NCBI GenBank assembly: GCA_019694395.1
Contig: JAIBCC010000002.1
Coordinates: 310,330-374,329 of the forward strand
Length of the DNA: 64,000 nucleotides
Reading direction: 5' to 3'
Source of the DNA: Pyrinomonadaceae bacterium
GTDB lineage: Bacteria > Acidobacteriota > Blastocatellia > Pyrinomonadales > Pyrinomonadaceae
The position numbers and the translations under genes are program-made. Under the pieces are notes generated by a model, which saw only the letters and a list, made by a program, of their open reading frames with translations, did not search any database and was not told where the DNA came from. Below, piece by piece: positions 37,203-46,059 of the stretch (position 1 is its first letter; the number at the start of each line of letters is the position of its first letter).

Positions 37203-37745
37203 TTACAGACAAGAGCATGAAAATGGGGTTGCAGGATTACAACCAGGATTACCAGGTCCAACTATGTCTATTACTGCAGTAGTTGCACAGCTCGCACACA
37301 TTTGAAACATATTGAGGCAATTCTGCTCCGTTGGAACACAACCGAGAACCGTATTGGGAGGAAGTGTTCCACCACAACTTGCGGCTGCCATTGCTGAAGT
37401 CGGAGCTAGTAAAGATGAAATAATCGGAAGGGCGATGACTGAAGTTAAGCCGATTTTTTTGATAACTTCGCGCCTTTTCAATCCTGCCAATGGCGAAACA
37501 AAACTTTCTTCAAGTAAACTCTCCTTTTTCAAAAGGTCAAGCGCGAGAAAAATTACTTCATCCGTAAATTTATATTTGTTTTTGAAATCTTCAAAATCGG
37601 TTTGACCATCACAGGCGTGATAAACCAAACCCGATGTTTCATTCAAACAAAACGCTTTATTTTCGGTTAAATCAAAAATTAGAACTTCATTCTCAAGGTT
37701 CTGGACGACAAGATTTCCTGTTCTGGCTTGGGGCAAATGTTTCAT
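37203..37745 (-). CDS. PqqD domain - internal Tat signal - cysteine-rich tail protein (paralogue 2)
   Basis: A 180-residue paralogue of the protein at 11299-11889, in the same three parts. The PqqD-like domain (about 8-80) has NEVLIFDLTENKAFCLNETS, HACDG and LDLLKKESLL. The internal signal (about 87-122) has LKRREVIKKIG, a hydrophobic run with IALPIISSLL, and SAMAAA. The tail (about 123-180) holds eight cysteines but does not align with the tail of the first copy. The conserved front and divergent tail suggest that the PqqD and signal parts handle different cargo. It has its own terminator and a gene of its own. Confidence 0.85.
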   Translation of the reverse strand: MKHLPQARTGNLVVQNLENEVLIFDLTENKAFCLNETSGLVYHACDGQTDFEDFKNKYKFTDEVIFLALDLLKKESLLEESFVSPLAGLKRREVIKKIGLTSVIALPIISSLLAPTSAMAAASCGGTLPPNTVLGCVPTEQNCLNMFQMCASCATTAVIDIVGPGNPGCNPATPFSCSCL

Positions 37746-37826
37746 AATGTCAAGAAATTTAGCAAATACTAATTTTCAATAACATCCGTGAGAACACTTA
37801 ATTTCAACTACGTGGGAACACGTATT

Positions 37827-38138
37827 TTAATCAACCAATGATTGCAGTTTGGCGGCTCTTTCCATACATTTTGAGGAGCAAAAGAATTTGCCGTTTCCAA
37901 GTTTGAGTGCATTTTCAGGTGAAATCCAGGTTCCGCATTTTTCGCAGCGGACGAGTTGTGTATCTTTTAAACTTTCCTGTTTCTTTGTTTTTGTTTCGGT
38001 TGGTTTTCCGGCTTGGCGCATCATTCGGAACATCCGCCACATTTGCCAACCCATTTGCAATTGACGGCGATAACGAAGGATCATTCCCGCTGCTGCCATT
38101 ATCAAAATCACTAAAATTACTACTAACCACTCTGTCAT
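37827..38138 (-). CDS. PP0621-like membrane protein with TRASH-like zinc site
   Basis: A 103-residue protein: one N-terminal membrane helix (about 4-22), a basic linker and a C-terminal metal site CEKCGTWISPENAL...FFCSSKCMERA (C-x2-C and C-x3-C), as in the PP0621 family. Its start overlaps the stop of the TPR gene as ATGA, so the two are coupled. Function unknown. Confidence 0.75.
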   Translation of the reverse strand: MTEWLVVILVILIMAAAGMILRYRRQLQMGWQMWRMFRMMRQAGKPTETKTKKQESLKDTQLVRCEKCGTWISPENALKLGNGKFFCSSKCMERAAKLQSLVD

Positions 38139-38872
38139 TTTTTTGTCTTTGCCTGTTCAACTTTTGAGACTAAATCGGAAATTTCCTCGTTCTTGGGATT
38201 AACTTCTTTTAATTTTTGCAAATATTTTTCTGCTTCGGAAACCTTTCCGGCACCAATTTCTGCTTGAATCATATTTTGCAAAGTTTTTTCATGTTTCGGA
38301 TTAATTTGCAATGATTTTTGAAATTCCGCAATGGCTTTTTCCGGCTCGGGCGGATCAGTTAATAAATAGGTTAAACCTAAATCTGTTTGGACTTCTATTT
38401 CTTTTGGTTTTATTTCCAAAGCTTTTTGATAAAATTCGCGGGCTTTTTTGAGATTTTCGTTGTCACCTTTATTTTCGCCAATATCAAAATAGAGACTTGC
38501 CAGAACAATGATTGTGTCAAAATCTTTCGGGTTTTTCTCATAAACACGAGTCATCATCCGAGCCACATCAGGAAGCCATTTTGGATCCTGTTTCATCGTC
38601 GAATAACGGTAAAGCCCAATGGCTAAATCCTTTTGGTAATCAATATTATCGGGCTTTTCGTCTGCGTCACGGATTTTTTGCTGAATCTCTTCGTCGGTTA
38701 AGGTGTTTTCAGTGGTATTTTCCGAAGCTTTCGGCTGAAGATTTTTCAAACGGCTGACTTCGGATTGCAAACCTGTTATTTCGTTTCGATTGAGCGAATT
38801 TGCCAAAAAGAAACCGCCGGCAAAACTTATTAAAATGGCAATAATTAAAATTATTAAAGACTTCCCTTTCAT
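38135..38872 (-). CDS. Membrane-anchored TPR protein
   Basis: A 245-residue protein with one N-terminal membrane helix (about 4-25, SLIILIIAILISFAGGFFLA) and, after a short coiled coil, about four tetratricopeptide repeats (AREFYQKALEIKPKEIEVQT, AIAEFQKSLQINPKHEKTLQ, AEKYLQKLKEVNPKNEE). The layout resembles the CcmH/CycH-like TPR proteins, but no cytochrome maturation genes are near. The ATG at 38872 follows GAGG; an upstream in-frame start lacks one. Confidence 0.8.
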   Translation of the reverse strand: MKGKSLIILIIAILISFAGGFFLANSLNRNEITGLQSEVSRLKNLQPKASENTTENTLTDEEIQQKIRDADEKPDNIDYQKDLAIGLYRYSTMKQDPKWLPDVARMMTRVYEKNPKDFDTIIVLASLYFDIGENKGDNENLKKAREFYQKALEIKPKEIEVQTDLGLTYLLTDPPEPEKAIAEFQKSLQINPKHEKTLQNMIQAEIGAGKVSEAEKYLQKLKEVNPKNEEISDLVSKVEQAKTKK

Positions 38873-38924
38873 CCGCCTCAAGTTTAGCAAAACAGCAAAT
38901 GAAAAGCTAAAAGTCTTTGCAAAA

Positions 38925-38956
38925 TAAAAAAGCGTAATCAATACTGACCACGCTTT
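38925..38956 (-). terminator. Terminator of the ribbon-helix-helix gene
   Basis: On the minus strand AAAGCGT pairs with ACGCTTT and is followed by TTTTTA, about 25 nt after the stop of the gene at 38980. The outer stem has a short internal mismatch. Confidence 0.65.
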
Positions 38957-38979
38957 CCTTTAAAAATTTGTATTAAAAA

Positions 38980-39252
38980 TTAATCGTTTTTCGAACCTTC
39001 GTTTCCAACAAAAGGTAAATCTTCGGCACGGCGACGCGGCAACGGATCGGTAGCACGACGACGCGGAACAGTCGTATTATTACGACGATCAACACTTCCG
39101 GTCGGCAATCCCTTTCCGTGAACGGCTTCGACCAAAATTCTGGTAATTTCTTGAGAAAGCGTGCGATGTTCTGCTGCGGCACGGCGGCGTAGTGATTCTT
39201 TTAATTCATTCGGAACATAAGCTCCAATGAAAACTCCTTTACGATTTACCAT
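38980..39252 (-). CDS. Ribbon-helix-helix (Arc-type) DNA-binding protein
   Basis: A 90-residue protein. The N-terminal ~45 residues fit an Arc/MetJ fold: GVFIGAYVPNELKESLRRRA is strand plus helix 1, and HRTLSQEITRILVEAVH is helix 2. The C-terminal part is Arg/Pro-rich and disordered (PRRRATDPLPRRRAEDLP). A toxin gene is not adjacent, so an antitoxin role has no support here. It lies just downstream of RNase P RNA on the same strand. Confidence 0.75.
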   Translation of the reverse strand: MVNRKGVFIGAYVPNELKESLRRRAAAEHRTLSQEITRILVEAVHGKGLPTGSVDRRNNTTVPRRRATDPLPRRRAEDLPFVGNEGSKND

Positions 39253-39322
39253 TTTAATTTTTCTCCTTATTTTTTAAGAAATTATTATTGCTTTTTTTTT
39301 GAAAAAATTTGCCCTGCAAACA

Positions 39323-39690
39323 AAAACAAATCTGTAAGCCGAATTTTGTAATCCGCAAATGCGAATCGGCAATCATTCATCTAGGCTTTACGTTACCGAA
39401 AAGCTCAAGCAACCTACCCGAAAACGTCATTTATTGGGCGGACAACCCTTTTTAACGTTTCCCTATTTGGTCTTGCACCGCGAGGAGTTTACCCAGCCGC
39501 ATCTGTTACCAGACACGCTGTCAGGCTCTTACCCCAACATTTCACACATCACCCAAGGGCTGTTTTGTTTTCTGTTGCACTTGTCGTCATTCCTTGACGG
39601 AATTCCCGGACGTTATCCGGCTCGCTGTCCTACGGTGTTCGGACTTTCCTCTCTTGAAAAATTCAACAGCGACTGCCCGATTTGCTTTTA
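39323..39690 (-). ncRNA. rnpB: RNase P RNA (class A)
   Basis: Catalytic RNA of RNase P, which matures tRNA 5' ends. Read on the minus strand it starts with AAGCAAATC (P1, pairing with GATTTGTT at the 3' end), then the P4/P5 signature GAGGAAAGTCCGAACACCGT (39632-39651), a typical AACAGATGC/GGGTAAACTCC region, and the 3' consensus ACAAAATTCGGCTTACAG (39333-39350). Length about 368 nt. Open reading frames inside it are not genes. Confidence 0.95.
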
Positions 39691-39754
39691 TCACAAGGCA
39701 AAAACATACTAACAGAACTGTTTAACAATTACAATCTCAGTTTATACAGTTTTA

Positions 39755-40870
39755 TTAATTTCCAACCTCGATAGTGTCTCCAATTTGCAGAATGGGATCG
39801 GCGATTTTTCCGTCCTTGATGGATTTGAGGTCAAATTCACTTGGAATTAGCAACCCGGCTTCGTTTTTACGGCGGATCACTACTTTTCGAACATTGGTTC
39901 TTTTTAAGCCGCCTGATTCAATAATTGCTTGGGTTAAAGTGATACCGCTCGTAAAATCTTTTTTGCCGCCGGAAATTATTTCACCGCCGATATAATAAAA
40001 CTGGGGTGATTTAGCAAATTCTATTTCATCAGAAGTAAATTCTACGATGTCATTGGGGAAAATTAGAGTATCACCGGATTTCGCTTCACGCAAATCAATT
40101 GATTGAGTTTCATTACCTCTTTTGATATTGGCACGATTAGCTTTTGGCTGCACATTTGCTTCCGCTCGAACTGTAAATAGAGGCAATGCCTCACGCGGCA
40201 TAAATTTATCGCCCGAGTTTTCAACCAAACCGGTGACGGTAAATTTATGTGAATTTGCTTCACGAACTTTTACCGAGACCTGCGGATTATCATAAATTTT
40301 TATTTTTGTCTCAAGGATTTCTTCAATCTGATCAGGAGTTAAGCCTAGCACCTGCACCATTTCACCGGCTAAAGGATAATCAATGGTTCCGTCCTTCAAA
40401 ACCGTAAAATAAGTTGATTTCTTTGCCGGTGCATTTTGAATACCAATGAATAAAACATCACCCGCTCCGACCTTATAAATCTCCATTGGCGAAGCATTTG
40501 TAACATTCACTTTTTTTAGAATTTCAGCCGGTTTTGTTTCCACACCCTGACTTTTTGTTTCTCCAACCTTTTCTTCGATTTTTGTTTGCGGAGTTGGTTC
40601 CGGCAAATTTTGGGCTTTTTCGTCCTGAGTTGAAACATTTGCTGCAACTTTTACGATCTGCACTTCATTATTGGACTCAACATTTTTGGGTAAATCTGTC
40701 GGTGTAGTTTTGGTGGCTATCTCTATTTTCTTTTTGGGATTTGGTGAATACGGCGAATTTCGCTTGGGAATCACGGGAGGATTGGGTGTTTGGGCAAACA
40801 CTGCTCCCATCGCTAATATCCACACAAAAACGGCACTACAAAAAGTTTTTTTCAGCAAATTGTTCCTCAT
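39755..40870 (-). CDS. Polysaccharide export (Wza-like) protein
   Basis: A 371-residue exported protein. A signal peptide (residues 1 to about 26, ending AMGAVFAQ) and a Pro/Lys/Glu-rich linker (to about 145) lead to a Poly_export domain (GAGDVLFIGI, VLKDGTIDYPLAGEMVQVLG, VSVKVREANSHKFTVTGLVE) and an SLBB-type repeat (YYIGGEIISGGKKDF, ITLTQAIIESGGLKRT). Such proteins form or assist the outer-membrane pore for exopolysaccharide. No partner genes adjoin. The ATG at 40870 is preferred over an earlier in-frame start because the signal peptide then begins directly. Confidence 0.88.
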   Translation of the reverse strand: MRNNLLKKTFCSAVFVWILAMGAVFAQTPNPPVIPKRNSPYSPNPKKKIEIATKTTPTDLPKNVESNNEVQIVKVAANVSTQDEKAQNLPEPTPQTKIEEKVGETKSQGVETKPAEILKKVNVTNASPMEIYKVGAGDVLFIGIQNAPAKKSTYFTVLKDGTIDYPLAGEMVQVLGLTPDQIEEILETKIKIYDNPQVSVKVREANSHKFTVTGLVENSGDKFMPREALPLFTVRAEANVQPKANRANIKRGNETQSIDLREAKSGDTLIFPNDIVEFTSDEIEFAKSPQFYYIGGEIISGGKKDFTSGITLTQAIIESGGLKRTNVRKVVIRRKNEAGLLIPSEFDLKSIKDGKIADPILQIGDTIEVGN

Positions 40871-41217
40871 ATTTTTGCCAAACAATAACACCTAAGGGCA
40901 AACTTAGGGCTCAAAATTCTTGGGCAAATTCAGACTGTTTTGAATGTTTAAAGATAGAACAGTCTTAAACCTTGAGCAAGTTATTTTTTTCAATCTCAAC
41001 ACGTTTTTTCGTGTCACATTTATTATAAAAAACTAAAAGCCCTGCAATTCTAGTCTTTTAGAAAAAAATTGTTTATCAGATTATATTTTGTGTAAAAAAG
41101 TTGGTTTAGAAAGTGAAAAGTTAAAGGAGTAAAATGTGACAAACCATTAGAATTATATTTGGTTTTTTTTATATTTAGTCCAAAAAAACTAAACTTACTA
41201 CAAATAAACCAACTTTT
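40871..41217. other. AT-rich intergenic region with inverted repeats
   Basis: A 347-bp gap without a gene. It contains GACTGTT...AACAGTC (about 40929-40973), a short ACACG/CGTGT hairpin (about 41000-41016), and a perfect 14-bp inverted repeat AAAAAGTTGGTTTA (41095-41108) / TAAACCAACTTTTT (41205-41218), the right arm of which runs into the ptsP stop codon. No RNA family was recognised. Confidence 0.5.
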
Positions 41218-43023
41218 TCACTTTTTCACTTTTTCACTTTTTTTAGGCTGGGAAAGCAATTCGGGAGGAAATAGATGTTTCCATTTAGTTCCAAGGAATT
41301 GATAAACCAAATCTTCAACTTCGTTGGCAGTTCGGCATTTTTCCAAAGAGTTGGCAATTTCTTGGGCTTCCTCTAATGCAATATTTGAAATGATCTGTTG
41401 AACCCGCTCCATCGAATTAACATTCATACTCAATTCGGTTGCACCCAATCCAATCAAAATAGGTGAATAAACAGGAGAACCCGCCATTTCACCGCAAATA
41501 ATTGTCGGAGTTTCATATTTTTCCGACGCTGCAAAAACCTTTTTCAACGAACGCAAAACCGCCGGATGGAGGGTGCGAAACCATTCAGCAACTAATTCAT
41601 TATCACGGTCAACCCCCAATGTGTATTGCACCAGATCATTTGTGCCGACGCTCATAAAATCAACTTCCTGTGCAATTTCTTCGATCATCAAAACTGCCGA
41701 AGGAACTTCGATCATGGCACCGATTTTCGGATTTCCTATTTTAATTTTACGATTTTTCAGTCGTTCTTTTTCTTGTTCGACAATTTCTTTTGCTCGAAAA
41801 ATTTCCGAAACATCAGAAATCATCGGCAAAACAATATCCAAATTTCTCTCAAAAGAAGCTCGAAGCAAAGCACGAATCTGAGCCGCAAACATTTTTTCGT
41901 GGGCTAAACTAAGACGAATTGCCCGTAATCCCATTGCCGGATTGTGCTGAACGTCCGCAAAATCTTCGTTCATCTGTTCCAAACTCAGATCAAAAGTTCG
42001 GATTCTAACACCGTCCTCACCTGCATATTCGGCAATTTCACGATACGCGTCAAATTGTTGTTTTTCATTCGGAATTCCTTGAAACTGGTTAAAAAGATAT
42101 TCAGAACGGAAAAGTCCGATTCCCTTTGCCCCAAGTTTTTTAGCCTGATTGTATCCAATCCCAATATCTAAATTTGCACGAACCGTAATCGTTTTACCGT
42201 CAAGTGTTTGGAATGTTCCTTTAGATTTAGCTAGTGTGTCGGAGTTAAGCTTTTGAAAACGCTTGGCTTCGTGTTTATATTGACTTACTGTTTTTTCATC
42301 CGGATTTACCAGAACGGTTCCGTGATAACCGTCAACAATTGCCAAATCGCCATTTTTAACCCGCCGCAAGATTCCCTTTATTCCGGTAATCGCCGGAATC
42401 CGCATTTCACGCGCCAAAATAAAAGTATGCGAAGTCCAGCCGCCGCTTTCGGTAATAATTCCGCATAGATCGGTTTTAGCAAGTTCGATCAAAGTAGAAG
42501 GTTTGACCTCGCTGGCTACGATGATCGAATCTTTTTCAAGTTTATAAGGAGTTTTTTCAATGCCGCCAAGCGCAGTTAAGATTCTTTCAGTCACATCCTG
42601 TAGATCAATGTGCCGTTCCCGCAAATGCTCATCCTGAATATCTTTGTAAATCGAAATATAGCGATCCGTGACGAATTTTACTGCCCATTCTGCGTTAATT
42701 TTTTGTTCAAGAATCGTATTTTCGATCTTGGTCAAAAGTGAATTGTCTTCCAAAATCATTAAATGGGCTTCAAAAATGTTGGTTTGGGTTTGACTGATAG
42801 CTTTTGATTCGCTTTGGCTAAGTTTTTTGAGCTGCCGACGGGCAAGGCGAATTGAAGCGCGAAAACGGCGCAATTCTTTTTCAATTTGATTTTTTTTCAA
42901 ATTTACTCTGTAAAACTGGCGTTTTTTCCCATGCAGACAGACGATTTTGCCAATTGCAATTCCTCTTGAAACCGACCGCGCTTTGAGTTTTATTTCGTTT
43001 TTTTTGGTTGTCATTTTCACCAA
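41218..43023 (-). CDS. ptsP: Phosphoenolpyruvate--protein phosphotransferase (PTS enzyme I type)
   Basis: A 601-residue cytosolic phosphotransferase that takes phosphate from PEP to an HPr-like protein. In order: N-terminal HPr-binding coiled helices, the swivelling domain with the active His in GGWTSHTFILAREMRIPAI, and the PEP-binding barrel (RSEYLFNQFQG, GLRAIRLSL, ICGEMAGSP). There is no GAF domain. The residue before TSHT is Trp where Arg is usual. No HPr or EII gene is near, so a regulatory PTS is more likely than sugar uptake. GTG (43020) and ATG (43014) starts are also possible; AAGGA spacing favours TTG or GTG. The C-terminus comes from a CACTTTTT repeat. Confidence 0.88.
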   Translation of the reverse strand: MVKMTTKKNEIKLKARSVSRGIAIGKIVCLHGKKRQFYRVNLKKNQIEKELRRFRASIRLARRQLKKLSQSESKAISQTQTNIFEAHLMILEDNSLLTKIENTILEQKINAEWAVKFVTDRYISIYKDIQDEHLRERHIDLQDVTERILTALGGIEKTPYKLEKDSIIVASEVKPSTLIELAKTDLCGIITESGGWTSHTFILAREMRIPAITGIKGILRRVKNGDLAIVDGYHGTVLVNPDEKTVSQYKHEAKRFQKLNSDTLAKSKGTFQTLDGKTITVRANLDIGIGYNQAKKLGAKGIGLFRSEYLFNQFQGIPNEKQQFDAYREIAEYAGEDGVRIRTFDLSLEQMNEDFADVQHNPAMGLRAIRLSLAHEKMFAAQIRALLRASFERNLDIVLPMISDVSEIFRAKEIVEQEKERLKNRKIKIGNPKIGAMIEVPSAVLMIEEIAQEVDFMSVGTNDLVQYTLGVDRDNELVAEWFRTLHPAVLRSLKKVFAASEKYETPTIICGEMAGSPVYSPILIGLGATELSMNVNSMERVQQIISNIALEEAQEIANSLEKCRTANEVEDLVYQFLGTKWKHLFPPELLSQPKKSEKVKK

Positions 43024-43116
43024 AAATTTCCTTGAAATTTGTGGAGAGTAAATAGGGCTTTTAATTACTTTATCCTTTATTAAGCCTAAATCACAAGAAA
43101 AAATTTACGCTTTTTT

Positions 43117-44490
43117 TCAACCATTTAATTTACCTGCTTCTTCCGGCGTTAAATTTCCGGCTTCATGTATTGCACGAGATGTATCCGTGAAAAGCAAAAT
43201 GATACTTCCAACCAAGAAAAATACTATTAACCCAAGAATTGCCTGCCGAAAGGATCCGGTAGCCCCAACAATAATCGTAAAAAGTAATTGTCCCATCCAC
43301 GAGGTGCCTTTTTCACTGATTTCATACAAACCAAAAAAAGATGATTCCCGTCCAACAGGTATCATTTGGGAATAAAGGGACCGGGAGAGTGCCTGAGCAC
43401 TGCCTAATACCATTCCAATAAAGCCCCCGATAAAATAGGCTTGTGTTTTTGTTTGAAAAAAAGCATAGGCGTAAATAACAATCGTGCACCAAATTATCAA
43501 AGATAAAATAATTGTTTGTTTTGTTCCGATAAATCGGGCAATTCTTTCAAAACCCAAAGCACCAATAAAAGCTGAAATTTGTGCGATCAAAAAAATCACC
43601 AGCAGAAATGAATTATCAACGGGCAAACCTTTTGAAGTATAAATTTCATAAGACATAAAAATGGAAGATTGCAGGATTACGGTTTGGATCCCGTCATTAT
43701 AAAAAAGATAAGCCACCAAAAAAAGCATCGTGTAACGTAAGCGTCGCAGTTCTTTCAAGGTTTGCCAAAGTTCGCTAAACCCAATAGTAATTATGTGTTT
43801 TTCTTTCGGAACATCTTTTTCAGCCTGACGGGTTTTGAGCAAATAAAAACTGATTGCACCAAAAATTCCCCACCATAATGAGGCTGCCAAAAACGAAATC
43901 CTTGCCGCCAACCCGGTTGAAATGCCTAAACTATCTGCATTTTGAATGGTTAAAATGTTGATAATCAGCATTACAACCCCGCCGATGTAACCAAGCCCAT
44001 ATCCATAGCTGGAAATTTTATCCCGCTTATCTTCAGTTGTAATATCAATTAAAAACGCATTGTAAAAAACATTTGCGGCAGCAAATGCCATATTTGAGAT
44101 GATTATTAAAAGGCTGCACCATAAATATGATTCGGTTATCAAAAATAAAGCACAACCGGCAATTACTCCGATATAGCAAAAGATTGCCATCAAACGCTTT
44201 TTCAAATGAGTATAATCAGCAATTGCCCCTAAAATCGGCAAAAAGATGACCATCGAAATTGTGGAAACCGCCGTGCAAAAGGAAAATAACCCTTTTGCCG
44301 TAACATTGAAAAAATAAAGATCAAAAACAACTCCATCCTCACCCACTGCTTTTTGCGCCAAACTTAGCAAATATGGACCTACCAAAACCCCGATAACGGT
44401 GGTAAAGAAAGCAGAATTTGCCCAGTCATACATCATCCAGCCGAAAATCTCTTTTCGGTCATTTTTTGGAATAATATTTTCTTCGTTCAT
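43117..44490 (-). CDS. UMF1-family MFS transporter
   Basis: A 457-residue permease with 11-12 membrane segments. The N-terminal GWMMYDWANSAFFTTVIGVL and LPILGAIADYTHLKKRLMA are typical of the UMF1/Atg22-like branch of the major facilitator superfamily. The substrate is unknown; Atg22 exports amino acids in yeast. Its start overlaps the stop of the upstream hydrolase gene (44487-44490, ATGA), so the two are coupled. Confidence 0.85.
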   Translation of the reverse strand: MNEENIIPKNDRKEIFGWMMYDWANSAFFTTVIGVLVGPYLLSLAQKAVGEDGVVFDLYFFNVTAKGLFSFCTAVSTISMVIFLPILGAIADYTHLKKRLMAIFCYIGVIAGCALFLITESYLWCSLLIIISNMAFAAANVFYNAFLIDITTEDKRDKISSYGYGLGYIGGVVMLIINILTIQNADSLGISTGLAARISFLAASLWWGIFGAISFYLLKTRQAEKDVPKEKHIITIGFSELWQTLKELRRLRYTMLFLVAYLFYNDGIQTVILQSSIFMSYEIYTSKGLPVDNSFLLVIFLIAQISAFIGALGFERIARFIGTKQTIILSLIIWCTIVIYAYAFFQTKTQAYFIGGFIGMVLGSAQALSRSLYSQMIPVGRESSFFGLYEISEKGTSWMGQLLFTIIVGATGSFRQAILGLIVFFLVGSIILLFTDTSRAIHEAGNLTPEEAGKLNG

Positions 44491-45377
44491 TTTTTCAGCA
44501 GACTGATGATCGCAGGTGTTATATCGGATAAATCATTGATATTCTTGGCGATTTCGTGTCTTTTCCTTCCCCAGATTATAGTTGGAACTTTATTTAAAGT
44601 GTGATTACGAACTGACAAATCTTCTATGTTTCCGTGGTCACTTGTCAAGATAAAAGTTGTCGTTTCCAGATTAATATTTTGTAAAACCGTCCGAATCATT
44701 TCCGCTAAATCGGGTAAATGTCTTTTTGCCCATTCAAAATCCTGTTCGTGACCAATTTTATCCGTCAAAAAATGTTCGTATAAAGTAAAACGATTGGATT
44801 CAACTAATTTTGCCAAATTTTTTCCGGCTTCAGCCGCCGAAAGAATCGGAACATCAATTCCCCGTTCACGTAAAAATTCATTGGTAAAATCGTGAAAAAC
44901 CGCAAAGCCTCCCAGCAAATCTGGAATCATCCGAAAAGACATTTCGGCGGCTTCAACTGCACAAGTTGTTGCAGATTTCCAGCGTAAATAATGCGTTTCA
45001 AAATATTGCTTGGTATAGGCGTTGGCAAAAAGATTAGGTTCAATTTTAAGATTTTTTAGTTGTAAAAAGATTGAATTTTCCGCAATTACATCGCGCAATT
45101 TTTGATTGGGAAATCCCTGTTTGTGATGTCCGAGTATTTGCGGTGCGTTAATTCCGGTTAAAATCGTAGTTTGTCCCGAGGCACTTTGCGGACGACCTTC
45201 GACCCCCAAACAGGCATCCGTCGGAACTAAAACTCCATCGTAAATTAGGTTGGATTTTTCATTTTGAAAATGTGCAAGAGGTTCAATGTTTTCAATATTT
45301 GCCAGCGGATTATTTTCATTTCTCGTTCCAATCCCAAGTCCGTCAATGAAATATAGAATAACTTTTGGATTTTGCAT
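44487..45377 (-). CDS. Alkaline-phosphatase-superfamily hydrolase
   Basis: A 296-residue enzyme with the fold of alkaline phosphatases and cofactor-independent phosphoglycerate mutases. LYFIDGLGIGTRNENNP carries the first metal Asp, ASGQTTILTG the likely nucleophile (Ser or Thr), DKIGHEQDFEWAK the middle metal site and TSDHGNIEDL the last. It is half the length of a standard iPGM and lacks the transferase insertion, so a phosphomutase or phosphodiesterase is as likely. Coupled to the UMF1 transporter. Confidence 0.78.
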   Translation of the reverse strand: MQNPKVILYFIDGLGIGTRNENNPLANIENIEPLAHFQNEKSNLIYDGVLVPTDACLGVEGRPQSASGQTTILTGINAPQILGHHKQGFPNQKLRDVIAENSIFLQLKNLKIEPNLFANAYTKQYFETHYLRWKSATTCAVEAAEMSFRMIPDLLGGFAVFHDFTNEFLRERGIDVPILSAAEAGKNLAKLVESNRFTLYEHFLTDKIGHEQDFEWAKRHLPDLAEMIRTVLQNINLETTTFILTSDHGNIEDLSVRNHTLNKVPTIIWGRKRHEIAKNINDLSDITPAIISLLKK

Positions 45378-45436
45378 TGAAAGGATTTTATCAGAATTTT
45401 TAAGATTTTCTCGTGGAAATAAAAAGATTTTATGGG

Positions 45437-45937
45437 TTAATTTTGAATATTTTCGCGGAGTTTTCTCAGTTTAGTTTTATTCTTTTTTTTGAAATTTATC
45501 TTTTGCCAATTTTCTTTAATCAAATCATCATAATTACTTTTTTTGTCAACAATATAAAAATCTATTCCCAGATAATTATATTCACCACCATAAAAAGTAA
45601 AAATCCGATTACTTTCAATCATTCCCTTTTTGATAAGATAGTCTCTTGACTCTTTCAGTATTTGAAAAACCTTTCTTTTATTACTTCCTTTTCGATTATA
45701 TATAACAAAATGAAGAACTTTTTGTGGGTTTTCACGTAGTCTTTCAATTAAATTTTGTAACTGAATGGAACGCAATCGGCTATTATCAAATAATTCAGGA
45801 AAAACATCCTCTATAGGTTTATTTTTTTTGGTTTCGTTTTCTTGAGCGAAAGTTGAAACAACACCGGAAAATGAAATTATCAAAAGTAAAAGAATGAGAA
45901 TTTTATATTTTGGATTCAATGAGTTTATTTTTATCAT
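45437..45937 (-). CDS. Secreted protein of unknown function
   Basis: A 166-residue exported protein. Signal peptide to about residue 31 (ILLLLIISFSGVVSTFAQ). The body is basic and helical to mixed (RLRSIQLQNLIERLRENP, YYGG-like turn in FTFYGGEYNYLGIDFYIV) and ends in a Lys/Asn-rich tail. No family is recognised. The gene stands alone between the phosphatase-like gene and a repeat-bearing gap. Confidence 0.6.
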   Translation of the reverse strand: MIKINSLNPKYKILILLLLIISFSGVVSTFAQENETKKNKPIEDVFPELFDNSRLRSIQLQNLIERLRENPQKVLHFVIYNRKGSNKRKVFQILKESRDYLIKKGMIESNRIFTFYGGEYNYLGIDFYIVDKKSNYDDLIKENWQKINFKKKNKTKLRKLRENIQN

Positions 45938-46059
45938 TCGGGTAAAATTTAGTTCATATTTTTGCTATTTTGAAATAAAAGGATTTTAGCAGAATTAGAA
46001 ATTTATTCCTAAATTTCTTGACCTGAAAGCAGTCGGACAAAATAAACTGATTTTGAACT

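Noticed and set aside
37771-37818. Cys-rich string (CSHVVEIKCSHGCY) before the second PqqD-type gene
   Set aside because: It follows a TAA stop in the same frame with no start codon, so it cannot be translated unless by read-through.
38980-39252. Antitoxin of a toxin-antitoxin pair
   Set aside because: Ribbon-helix-helix fold only; no toxin-like gene adjoins it on either side.
39359-39712. 117-codon plus-strand reading frame
   Set aside because: It lies within the RNase P RNA on the opposite strand; the conserved P4 and 3' signatures account for the sequence.
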